Program-made: the position numbers and the translations under genes
Shown here: piece after piece, positions 6,966 to 12,837 of the stretch
Position numbering within the stretch: position 1 is the stretch's first letter
How the letters are laid out: each line of letters begins with the position of its first letter
Notes under the pieces: model-generated
Databases searched by the model: none
The model's input: the letters and a program-made list of their open reading frames with translations, nothing else
Told to the model about the DNA's origin: nothing
Assembly: GCA_029863665.1 (NCBI GenBank)
Contig: JAOTUX010000011.1
Span: forward strand, 1-12,993
Source of the DNA: Candidatus Nitrosopumilus sp.
GTDB lineage: Archaea > Thermoproteota > Nitrososphaeria > Nitrososphaerales > Nitrosopumilaceae
Direction of reading: 5' to 3'
DNA: 12,993 nucleotides

Positions 6966-6997
6966 ACTTTTAACGCTAATGGATGAATCATTCATCC
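6966..6997 (-). promoter_or_regulatory. TATA-like box with adjacent 17-bp palindrome
   Basis: TTAAAAGT (6966-6973) lies about 25 bp before the ATG at 6945. Immediately upstream, GGATGAAT-C-ATTCATCC (6981-6997) is a perfect palindrome with 8-bp arms. Its place just upstream of the TATA box suits an activator site or an operator. A half site, GGATGAAT, also occurs on the minus strand before the DUF3800-like gene (near 3287-3294). Confidence 0.5.
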
Positions 6998-7041
6998 AAA
7001 TGATTAGCATTCTCTAAATACTAATTTGCAATACTAAATAC

Positions 7042-7092
7042 AATTGAAACTCTCACCAAGTACCTAATCGGTTTTGGTCTAAAGTTTCAATT
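7042..7092 (-). terminator. Long imperfect hairpin after the 7087-8634 gene
   Basis: AATTGAAACT (7042-7051) and AGTTTCAATT (7083-7092) pair perfectly over 10 bp, and an inner ACCAA (7055-7059) pairs with TTGGT (7074-7078). It begins at the stop codon of the upstream gene, so it would fold at the 3' end of that mRNA. It may end or stabilise the transcript. There is no T-run directly after it, so termination is only a guess. Confidence 0.4.
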
Positions 7093-7112
7093 ATCAAAAT
7101 TCTCGTTTTCAT
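7053..7112 (-). pseudogene. Remnant of an MKTR-leader gene
   Basis: Reading from an ATG at 7112 gives MKTRILII and then 11 unrelated residues before a stop. The first 25 bases closely match the start of the gene at 5603 (ATGAAAACGAGA then TTTTGATAATT) and resemble that at 6141. The homologous leader breaks off after about eight codons. The remnant lies inside the last codons and 3' end of the 7087-8634 gene, in another frame. It looks like what is left of a downstream gene after a deletion. Confidence 0.5.
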
Positions 7113-8634
7113 TTTCTATTCCACAATAGTAATAATCTAAAGGCAGACGCTCATATCCTGAATCCCCAATTATCAAATACCTCCCTTGCTCTTCACATAT
7201 TGGAAATTCTGGAAAATCAGATTCATCCCAAATTCTTAGAACATAGAGAGGCGGATATATGGGCTTATAGTAAGGGCACGAGTATACAATCCGATGTTTA
7301 TAGATTAAATCATCAGAAGTGTGATCATTTCCTATTTCTTGTTTCATGTGATATACTTCTAGTGTGGGGGAAGTACAACCATTTCCCCATCCAGACTCAA
7401 TTACACTGAATGTTGGTGAAGAGCCAAGTTCTACGTTTCTTGTCAAATTTTCAATTTTGATATTAATCCAAGTTGGAGGAGTTGTGCTTTGAAATTCTAT
7501 TACATTAACATCAGATAATGTGTAAGAAGAAATCTCAAAACATGTGTCTAAAGTCTTGCCACTAACATATTCTCTGTCCTGTAAAGTTGTACTTTCTATT
7601 TCACAAAAATTAATAATCACATCATCAACCATTAAGAAATATTTGGTCATTTTTTTTGGAAATTCATCAGTTGGGGCAAGTAAGTACACACATTCATCAT
7701 TATAGATAATTTGATTTGGAAAACAGTGAACTTCGGTAAGCGTATAGGTAGGTTCAGGTTCTGGCATTGGTTCAAACTGTATTCTTCCAGTAGTTTGTTG
7801 TTTTTCTGCAACGTAATACTTGTAACTTCCAGTTTGGTTAAAACTCATTGAACCCATTTGACCTGATTCAATTATTCCAGTACTCCAGCTATCATCTATT
7901 GCATTTACAGTATGTGGAACAATGTCGTTGTTTACAAAGAAGATCAGGTTAAAGTATGGTGATCTAGGATCATACTCTTTTGTTACTTTTTGGGGATAAA
8001 CCATTGTTGCATTATATGTTATCAGGATATTGGTTTCTGCAGGCATTCCCATTCGCAGAGGTGTCCATCCTCTCATGAGTAATTCATTCCCAGAAGAGTC
8101 TGTAACACATGCAGGATGAACCCTGTCTCGCTTGAAAATGGGATTCAATCCCTCTTTGCATTTAATCTCGTAAAGTGGAATTCCCTCTTTCATCTGTTTT
8201 CTGGGATTGGTAAGATCCTTTATGGCTGAAACCGTTTGCTGAATCTGATCGGATTCAAAATGATTGCTTTTGGATAAACTAACACCCAATCCTGAAGGGG
8301 GATAGTCGTATGATACATTATAACTTCCAACAAAGCAATTTTCGGAATTTTCATTCTTAAATATTTCAACTACCAATCCCAGACCATTATGTCGATATTC
8401 TATTTGCATAGTTGGATTTCCTGACTTGTCTGATGTTTGATGGGTTTCTACCAACGAGGATGGATGAAATTCTAAGAATAGATGAATTGCAGGATTTTTC
8501 TCTATCTCTTTTAGCTTTGAATCATTATTGACATCACATTGAATTCCTGTGGAAACTGCTTCAGACGGTGAGAGTATGAAAGGAGAAATGAATGCAAATC
8601 CAATCAAAATTAAAAAAATTGTAAAATATTTCAT
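7087..8634 (-). CDS. Large secreted protein with degenerate cupredoxin domain
   Basis: The 515-residue protein has a signal peptide (about 1-26, ending near PSEA). A Cys...Ala-Cys-Val...Arg-Gly-Trp motif (C159 to W190) recurs in the secreted protein at 8952-9851. At about 220-290 it has a cupredoxin-like beta domain: FFVNNDIVPHTV (232-243), SGQMGSMSF (257-265), and TGSYKYYVAEKQQTTGRIQF (268-287). H241 matches one type 1 copper ligand. The usual Cys and second His of the closing loop are replaced (V275, K278-Q280), and no Met follows, so it probably does not bind copper. About 220 further residues with many Cys follow. The last codons read through a remnant of another gene's leader. Confidence 0.75.
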   Translation of the reverse strand: MKYFTIFLILIGFAFISPFILSPSEAVSTGIQCDVNNDSKLKEIEKNPAIHLFLEFHPSSLVETHQTSDKSGNPTMQIEYRHNGLGLVVEIFKNENSENCFVGSYNVSYDYPPSGLGVSLSKSNHFESDQIQQTVSAIKDLTNPRKQMKEGIPLYEIKCKEGLNPIFKRDRVHPACVTDSSGNELLMRGWTPLRMGMPAETNILITYNATMVYPQKVTKEYDPRSPYFNLIFFVNNDIVPHTVNAIDDSWSTGIIESGQMGSMSFNQTGSYKYYVAEKQQTTGRIQFEPMPEPEPTYTLTEVHCFPNQIIYNDECVYLLAPTDEFPKKMTKYFLMVDDVIINFCEIESTTLQDREYVSGKTLDTCFEISSYTLSDVNVIEFQSTTPPTWINIKIENLTRNVELGSSPTFSVIESGWGNGCTSPTLEVYHMKQEIGNDHTSDDLIYKHRIVYSCPYYKPIYPPLYVLRIWDESDFPEFPICEEQGRYLIIGDSGYERLPLDYYYCGIENENENFDN

Positions 8635-8654
8635 TTAATATAACAACTCATTGA

Positions 8655-8675
8655 AAGCTCATAAAGCGTTCTAAT
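8655..8675 (-). promoter_or_regulatory. Repeated promoter block B, for the 7087-8634 gene
   Basis: On the minus strand this reads ATTAGAACGCTTTATGAGCTT, a 19 of 21 match to block A at 6839-6859. Its TTTATGAG lies about 31 bp before the ATG at 8634. Two surface-protein genes thus share a promoter sequence, which suggests duplication and joint control. Confidence 0.55.
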
Positions 8676-8684
8676 CTTTTCTAA

Positions 8685-8858
8685 TTATCTAAACCATGAA
8701 TACCAACGCGGTTCAGGATGACATACAGTGGCGCAATAATAATTATCAGGTGCATCTGGAGGTATGATACATGGTTTGCATACCGTATCAGCCAGAGACC
8801 AGATAACAAATCCCGTAAAAGAAAGTATCACGATTAAAATAATATATTTAATTTTCAT
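8685..8858 (-). CDS. Small secreted or anchored Cys-containing protein
   Basis: The 57-residue product starts with a hydrophobic stretch (about 4-22; MKIKYIILIVILSFTGFV) and continues with a short tail carrying four cysteines: C27, C30, C42 and C46. These could form disulphides outside the cell. The ATG at 8858 overlaps the TGA of the preceding fragment ORF as ATGA, and the junction carries the same TAGAAAATGAAAA sequence found before two other leader sequences in the element. It ends the cluster 9851-8685. No family recognised. Confidence 0.6.
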   Translation of the reverse strand: MKIKYIILIVILSFTGFVIWSLADTVCKPCIIPPDAPDNYYCATVCHPEPRWYSWFR

Positions 8859-8965
8859 TTTCTAATTTCCATAAACCCAATAACAGATAAAATTGTAATT
8901 CCCGCATACAATGCAAGTGACCAAACTAGGCAATACGGATCATTTATTGCTTCATTTATCGACAT
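8855..8965 (-). pseudogene. Truncated paralogue of the 5863-6141 membrane protein
   Basis: The 36-residue ORF (opening MSINEAINDPYCLVWSL) aligns with the C-terminal third of the protein at 5863-6141 (LSIDEAVNDPYWLFWSL). Its second helix is kept but the leader, first helix and loop are lost. Similarity at DNA level starts right at the last codons of the preceding gene (8952-9851), whose final Asn-Val-Asp-Lys and stop are read from this paralogue's sequence in another frame. It may still be translated, because it has an ATG and ATGA coupling to the next gene. Confidence 0.6.
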
Positions 8966-9851
8966 TTACCACAAGTTTTTCATTTAAAGTATCAGAGGAT
9001 ACAATCACGGTGTAATTTCCAAGTATTCGTTGATGACCACATGTGTTTAGAAATAATCTCCATTCATTTACTGAATGTGGACTCTGAGGACTCTCAGCAC
9101 TGGGAGTTGAGCAGTTTTTGACTTCTTCTCCATGAGGATCAATCACATTCACCGAATAATCACTTGGAATATTTCGCAAATTCCAAACTGTTGTCGATAT
9201 AAAACTGTAATTGAGATTATTTTCGTATGGTTGCATGTGAGTTACAGTTATTGGAACATAAACGGAATTATAATTTTCACTTTTTAGGATTCCAAGTGCT
9301 AAATAATCCATTTTTATCCAACCCCTATCTACTAATTTACCAACGGATTTTGGCGTTACACACATTGATTCATCAGTTGATTCTTTGGTGACTTTGTCAA
9401 ATCCTTGCCTGCACATTATATTTTGTAACATACCAGTTAGGTAACTTTCAACTTCCTCAAATTTTTTATTTTTAATTTGGTTTGGAGCAAGATATTCATT
9501 TTCATATATTTTTACTAGTTTTGCATTCTCTGGAGTTCTTGCAAATGCACCAAAATCTATCTTGTATATTGAATCCCAATGCCGAATTTTATCATCTTCA
9601 ATGACATCGTAAATAATCCTAACGTGATGTGTAGGAGGTAAACTATCTTCTGGTGCTACGGAAATTCGTGTCTTTATACTGTCATTTACAATGGTGGCAT
9701 TTTGAATTAGTACATTATCCACGTATTCTTGTAAAACGATTTTAGATTTCTCATACCAGATATCAGGAGTAACTTCTCCCATGTATTGAGCATTAACTAG
9801 TGTGAAAAATGGAACTAACAACAAGAGTAATATCAAAAATAAAATTCTCAA
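8952..9851 (-). CDS. Secreted protein with Cys/Arg-Gly-Trp motif
   Basis: The 299-residue protein has a signal peptide (about 1-21, cleavage near VNA-Q) and no other membrane helix, so it is exported. Residues 147-178 carry a Cys-Arg-Gln-Gly-Phe...Met-Cys-Val...Leu-Val-Asp-Arg-Gly-Trp pattern, matching the motif at 159-190 of the 7087-8634 protein. C247 and C271 lie near the C-terminal beta-rich part, which resembles an Ig-like fold. The start is a TTG at 9851: it keeps the full signal peptide, no in-frame ATG lies upstream, and CTTTAATATC lies about 31 bp before it. It leads the cluster 9851-8685. Its last four codons come from the truncated paralogue that follows. Confidence 0.68.
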   Translation of the reverse strand: MRILFLILLLLLVPFFTLVNAQYMGEVTPDIWYEKSKIVLQEYVDNVLIQNATIVNDSIKTRISVAPEDSLPPTHHVRIIYDVIEDDKIRHWDSIYKIDFGAFARTPENAKLVKIYENEYLAPNQIKNKKFEEVESYLTGMLQNIMCRQGFDKVTKESTDESMCVTPKSVGKLVDRGWIKMDYLALGILKSENYNSVYVPITVTHMQPYENNLNYSFISTTVWNLRNIPSDYSVNVIDPHGEEVKNCSTPSAESPQSPHSVNEWRLFLNTCGHQRILGNYTVIVSSDTLNEKLVVNVDK

Positions 9852-9901
9852 TAACTTTTTTACTTTTTCATATGATATTAAAGATGACTTGAATTGAGGA
9901 A

Positions 9902-9910
9902 TACAAAAAT
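9902..9910 (+). promoter_or_regulatory. TATA-like box for the zinc-ribbon gene
   Basis: TACAAAAAT is centred about 27 bp before the ATG at 9933. This favours that ATG over the TTG two codons upstream and implies a leaderless mRNA. Confidence 0.4.
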
Positions 9911-9932
9911 AGTTTGAACTATCTAATTGTTC

Positions 9933-10202
9933 ATGTTCTGTAAAAAGTGTGGTACTGAATTAAAAGAAGACTCTAATTTTTGTGCCAAGTGTGGCAGAAA
10001 AATTAACGAACAAGATCCTAATCATGACCATATTGAAGAGAAGTCTAAGAAACTACAAAGACCAGTAGAGTGGAAAGGAGAGGCAATAACGGTTATTTTG
10101 GCAATAGTTTTGACTGGACTAGGGCATTTTTACATAAATCACTTCCAAAGAGGGGCAATTTTCCTTGGAATTGGATTCTCTAATGCAATATTCTTTTCCT
10201 GA
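9933..10202 (+). CDS. Zinc-ribbon plus membrane-helix protein, probably truncated
   Basis: The 89-residue protein opens with a zinc ribbon (MFCKKCGTELKEDSNFCAKCG, cysteines as two CxxC pairs). A charged linker follows, then a hydrophobic helix (about 49-80; LAIVLTGLGHFYINHFQRGA). Homologues of this type usually continue with a second helix or further domain; here the frame stops after about eight more residues. It is convergent with the integrase gene and their 3' ends overlap by 64 bp. Both gene ends look chimeric, so I think a deletion fused them and cut this gene. It is the only substantial gene on the plus strand within the element. Confidence 0.6.
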   Translation: MFCKKCGTELKEDSNFCAKCGRKINEQDPNHDHIEEKSKKLQRPVEWKGEAITVILAIVLTGLGHFYINHFQRGAIFLGIGFSNAIFFS

Positions 10203-11395
10203 AGTGTTTGCTGGAGTTTTTCATTTTCAGTCTGAATCAGGTCTAATTCTCGCTTTGCCCTGTATTCTTCTGAAATCATTAGATCAGGCATTGCACGAAG
10301 ATATTGTGGAACTGACTCTTCAATTTCACTAAAAAAGTAAGCATCATCAGATTTAGTCACACCAATTTTATGACCAAACAGTCGTTCTTTTCTAATCAGA
10401 TTTGCATGCGAGTCTTCATTTATTTTCTGTTCTGACATTATCTTGTTCCAACGTTTTCTTAGTCCATGGGTTGCAGGGACTTCATATGCTCGTTTATCCT
10501 TTTTGAGACTCTCCTGAATATTTGAGCGCTTGACTATATGATACATTTTGGTTTGTAATCCCCTTTTGGAAAAAGGTCTACCATCCCTAAAACGAGTTAG
10601 AATGATTGGGTCTTCTGGTTTTGGTTCTTGTCCCATTCTCTCAGTCCAATATTTTCTAACAGCTTGGAGTTTATCCCATGCTTCAATGGAGATCAGTCCT
10701 AGATATTTTGAAGAGGTTTCATTATACACTATCATACTTGCACAAACAATTCTACCATTCTTTGATTTTGATTTGTCATGGGTGTATTGACCTATTGTTA
10801 TTTCATAGATAGGATTGATGTTCCCCCAAGTTTGACTTTCCCAACCCCCAACTCGCATTCCAGAAGAGGATTCAGCAAGAATGATAAAATCACTAGATAC
10901 GTCTGATGAATAATCAAGAATTTGCTTTATTTCCTCTGTAGTGTACCCACGAGTAGGGTGAAGATTAGTTATTTCTGGAAATATTGCCTCAATGTTAGTC
11001 CACTCCATAGGAATCTCATTCATTTTTAGGAACTTTTTGATTCCCTTGAATTTGTTAGGGATTGTGCTTGGGCTCAGATACTCAGAACTAGAAATTGGTT
11101 TTTCTGATCTTTGCTTTAGATGTATAGCATAATTTTTGAGTAGCTGTTTTAGTTTCTCAGGCTCTTTTCTTGCAAAATCAATAAACTGTTTTGCCTTTTC
11201 TTCAAATGTACCTTCAAAGTCTTTAATTGAATTAAGAAATTCACTAAATGTCTTTTTGTAAGCAGTTTTAGTTTCAACTGATTTTATTCCACTGTAAAAT
11301 ACTTGTAAAGGATCTTCTGATGTTTTAGATTCTAGATTTGCAAGTGATAGAACTGGTTTGTTTTGATTAGACAATATTCCCCCTACAGATAACAT
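10139..11395 (-). CDS. Tyrosine recombinase (archaeal integrase)
   Basis: The 418-residue protein is a site-specific recombinase that would integrate and excise the element at tRNA-Lys. An N-terminal core-binding domain (about 30-130) precedes the catalytic domain. Its residues are R181 in SSGMRVGGW, H310 and R313 in THGLRKRW, H342 in LFGHKIG, and the nucleophile Y353 in DDAYFF. All essential residues are visible, so it is probably active. After 375 comes a coiled-coil tail (EYRAKRELDLIQTENEKLQQTL), typical of thaumarchaeal integrases. The last 10-15 residues are read from the antisense of the zinc-ribbon gene, suggesting loss of the natural end. The ATG start is about 80 bp from the tRNA 3' end, and the gene is not split. 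Confidence 0.92.
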   Translation of the reverse strand: MLSVGGILSNQNKPVLSLANLESKTSEDPLQVFYSGIKSVETKTAYKKTFSEFLNSIKDFEGTFEEKAKQFIDFARKEPEKLKQLLKNYAIHLKQRSEKPISSSEYLSPSTIPNKFKGIKKFLKMNEIPMEWTNIEAIFPEITNLHPTRGYTTEEIKQILDYSSDVSSDFIILAESSSGMRVGGWESQTWGNINPIYEITIGQYTHDKSKSKNGRIVCASMIVYNETSSKYLGLISIEAWDKLQAVRKYWTERMGQEPKPEDPIILTRFRDGRPFSKRGLQTKMYHIVKRSNIQESLKKDKRAYEVPATHGLRKRWNKIMSEQKINEDSHANLIRKERLFGHKIGVTKSDDAYFFSEIEESVPQYLRAMPDLMISEEYRAKRELDLIQTENEKLQQTLQEKNIALENPIPRKIAPLWK

Positions 11396-11444
11396 AATAG
11401 TAAATCCTCGTTAGGAAATTCTCGAGCTTTTGTGCGTAAAGAGG

Positions 11445-11476
11445 TGTAATGTTGTAAAAGATTCTAAAATTCAAAA
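11445..11476 (-). terminator. T-rich tRNA terminator region
   Basis: Downstream of the tRNA on the minus strand there are three T4 runs in short succession (TTTTGAATTTTAGAATCTTTT). Archaeal RNA polymerase ends transcripts at T-runs. This sequence was supplied by the element. The original downstream flank, now left of 2202, is also A/T rich. Confidence 0.4.
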
Positions 11477-11553
11477 TGGCGGGTCTAGAGGGATTCGGAC
11501 CCTCGACAACCGGATTAAGAGTCCGGTGCGCTACCTGGCTGCGCCATAGACCC
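11477..11553 (-). tRNA. tRNA-Lys (anticodon CTT), with encoded CCA
   Basis: The gene folds into a full cloverleaf. The acceptor is GGGTCTA/TAGACCC; the D arm is GCGC-AGCCAGGTA-GCGC; the anticodon arm is CCGGA-CTCTTAA-TCCGG with CTT; the T arm is GAGGG-TCCGAAT-CCCTC; the discriminator is G. The tRNA body is 11480-11553 and CCA is encoded at 11477-11479. The T-loop reads T-C-C where T-T-C is nearly universal, so position 55 is C instead of T. The final A of CCA comes from the element's side: the left att copy is followed by T. It is the integration target. Confidence 0.92.
11478..11495 (+). repeat. Right attachment site, 18-bp core in the tRNA 3' end
   Basis: This copy of GGCGGGTCTAGAGGGATT is part of the working tRNA-Lys gene: part of the T-loop, T-stem, acceptor stem, discriminator and CC. 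It is the right end of the element and pairs with 2202-2219. Confidence 0.85.
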
Positions 11554-11612
11554 ATAAAAGTTGCAGAGCCTAGTGTTGTTATTAATCTTAAGATTTTACT
11601 GGTATAGAGAAT

Positions 11613-12215
11613 TTAGTTTTGTGCTGTAGCTTCAATTTCATCATACTTTTCAAGGATTGCAGTAAGTACAGTTGAAACTGGTACATCATTCATCTTTTTC
11701 TTTTCAGCTAATAGTTTTTGGTATGCATCTAAGGTAATGTATACTGGGATTGAACCATTTCCTTCAAGTAAACCTCTAACGTTATAAAGTGCAGTTTCCA
11801 TTCCTTTTTCTGCTGATTTTGCAAACTTTGCCTTGTCTAAAATTGCTCCTAATGGACCAAATGGCATTTCATAATCAACTGTCATAGTTACCCTAGTTAG
11901 ATTATCACCTAGTGATTTGAATTCATTTGTAATTTCCCATCTTTTAAATGGACCTTCAAATTGTTTTGCAGTGATTTTTTCATTTCTGGTAAACTCTGTT
12001 GTTTCACAATCCCACTCTAATCGTTTACCACTAAAATCACCAATCACTCTAAATGTTGTTCCAACTCCCATGCCTTCTTTAATATCCATAGGAACTACAG
12101 TCATTCCTACAGCATCGTTTTTGATTTGATCAGAAACATGTTCTGGTCTTGCAAAATAGGTAAAAACATTATCTACTGGAGTTTTAATATCGATAGATTT
12201 GCTTACGATAGTCAA
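11613..12215 (-). CDS. SRPBCC (polyketide cyclase-like) domain protein
   Basis: The 200-residue soluble protein starts with a SRPBCC/START-like ligand-binding fold (about 1-150). Its opening is typical: a Ser-Ile-Asp-Ile strand, PVDNVFTYFARPEHV, then a GxGxTxRV strand (GVGTTFRV) and a long C-terminal helix with KGMETALYNVRGLLE. A short second module (about 157-195, PVYITLDAYQKLLAEKK...) resembles a ribbon-helix-type strand and two helices. The start is a TTG at 12215: no in-frame ATG precedes it, and a later Met would cut into the domain. TTTAAATT lies about 31 bp upstream. The ligand is unknown. It is chromosomal, next to tRNA-Lys. Confidence 0.75.
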   Translation of the reverse strand: MTIVSKSIDIKTPVDNVFTYFARPEHVSDQIKNDAVGMTVVPMDIKEGMGVGTTFRVIGDFSGKRLEWDCETTEFTRNEKITAKQFEGPFKRWEITNEFKSLGDNLTRVTMTVDYEMPFGPLGAILDKAKFAKSAEKGMETALYNVRGLLEGNGSIPVYITLDAYQKLLAEKKKMNDVPVSTVLTAILEKYDEIEATAQN

Positions 12216-12238
12216 CGAATGAATGTCTTGCCAATAAG

Positions 12239-12246
12239 AATTTAAA
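12239..12246 (-). promoter_or_regulatory. TATA-like box for the SRPBCC gene
   Basis: TTTAAATT on the minus strand starts 31 bp before the TTG at 12215, which supports TTG as the start codon. Confidence 0.45.
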
Positions 12247-12282
12247 GGTTTTGTAAAATTTCCTGTCAGAATTGATTAACCC

Positions 12283-12289
12283 TTTATTC
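12283..12289 (+). promoter_or_regulatory. TATA-like box for the 12313 gene
   Basis: TTTATTC is centred about 27 bp before the ATG at 12313, the spacing of a leaderless archaeal gene. It shares the short divergent region with the SRPBCC promoter. Confidence 0.4.
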
Positions 12290-12312
12290 ATGGACTGATA
12301 TAATTTAGTTGA

Positions 12313-12837
12313 ATGATAAATTTGCGATCAATTTTGATGACGATATTTTTAGTCTTGATGATTACGCCAATATTTTCTGAGGCATACGGGCATTCTATGT
12401 TTAATTCAGCTGAATCTACCATTGGAGGCTACAGAGTCCAAGTTGCCACGTTACCAGAATTTCCAGAAATCGGCGAAACTTCACAAATTTTGTTTAGAGT
12501 TACTGATGTGGACTTTGAGGAGGTTGACCGCTTTACATTAGGTGCCAGAATTTTTTATAATGGACAGCAAATAGAGGCTATTCCTCCAAAATCATACGAA
12601 GGAGCTCACGTAGAAATGGACCATGTCTGGGAAAATTCTGGAAATCATATAGTCAGAGTTGACTTGTATGATATGGAAGGGACATCAGGTGTTCTAACGT
12701 ATACATTTAACATGGGAACCCAGAATCCCTTTGGCTATATCTTTTTCATAGCAATTACAATAGGTGCTTTAATGCTTGGAATAGTTGTAGCTTACATCTA
12801 TTTTCCAGAGATTTTAAAATTCAAAATTAGGTCTTAG
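12313..12837 (+). CDS. Exported Ig-like protein with C-terminal membrane anchor
   Basis: The 174-residue protein has a signal peptide (about 1-26, ending near SEAYG), an extracellular beta-sandwich (about 30-135) and a C-terminal transmembrane helix (about 140-165) with a basic tail (KFKIRS). The middle, with VQVATLPEFPEIGETSQILFRV and later WENSGNHIVRVDLYD, resembles FixH/YtkA-like Ig folds that occur near copper-handling or respiratory-oxidase genes. Its 3' end overlaps by 11 bp the convergent CtaA/COX15-like gene, which suggests but does not prove a link to oxidase assembly. The start is an ATG. Confidence 0.72.
   Translation: MINLRSILMTIFLVLMITPIFSEAYGHSMFNSAESTIGGYRVQVATLPEFPEIGETSQILFRVTDVDFEEVDRFTLGARIFYNGQQIEAIPPKSYEGAHVEMDHVWENSGNHIVRVDLYDMEGTSGVLTYTFNMGTQNPFGYIFFIAITIGALMLGIVVAYIYFPEILKFKIRS

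Larger units (their letters stand above)
2202..11495. mobile_element. Integrated element in tRNA-Lys, about 9.28 kb
   Basis: An 18-bp perfect direct repeat (2202-2219 and 11478-11495) bounds this region. The right copy is the 3' end of tRNA-Lys, and an intact tyrosine recombinase gene lies beside it. This is the classic architecture of an archaeal tRNA-targeting integrative element whose attP restores the tRNA 3' end. The integrase is uninterrupted, so this is not the SSV type in which integration splits the int gene. Inside I see no replication protein, capsid, packaging ATPase or conjugation gene. Cargo is DUF3800-like, HD hydrolase-like and many secreted or membrane proteins. It is probably a defective or satellite-like element. 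The boundaries are exact if the 18-bp core is right. Confidence 0.82.

Noticed and set aside
2202..11495. SSV-type virus with split integrase
   Set aside because: The integrase reading frame is whole and no capsid, packaging or replication protein is visible.
11367..11555. A 62-codon open frame across the tRNA-Lys gene
   Set aside because: It is read through a perfect tRNA cloverleaf and overlaps the integrase start; no protein features.
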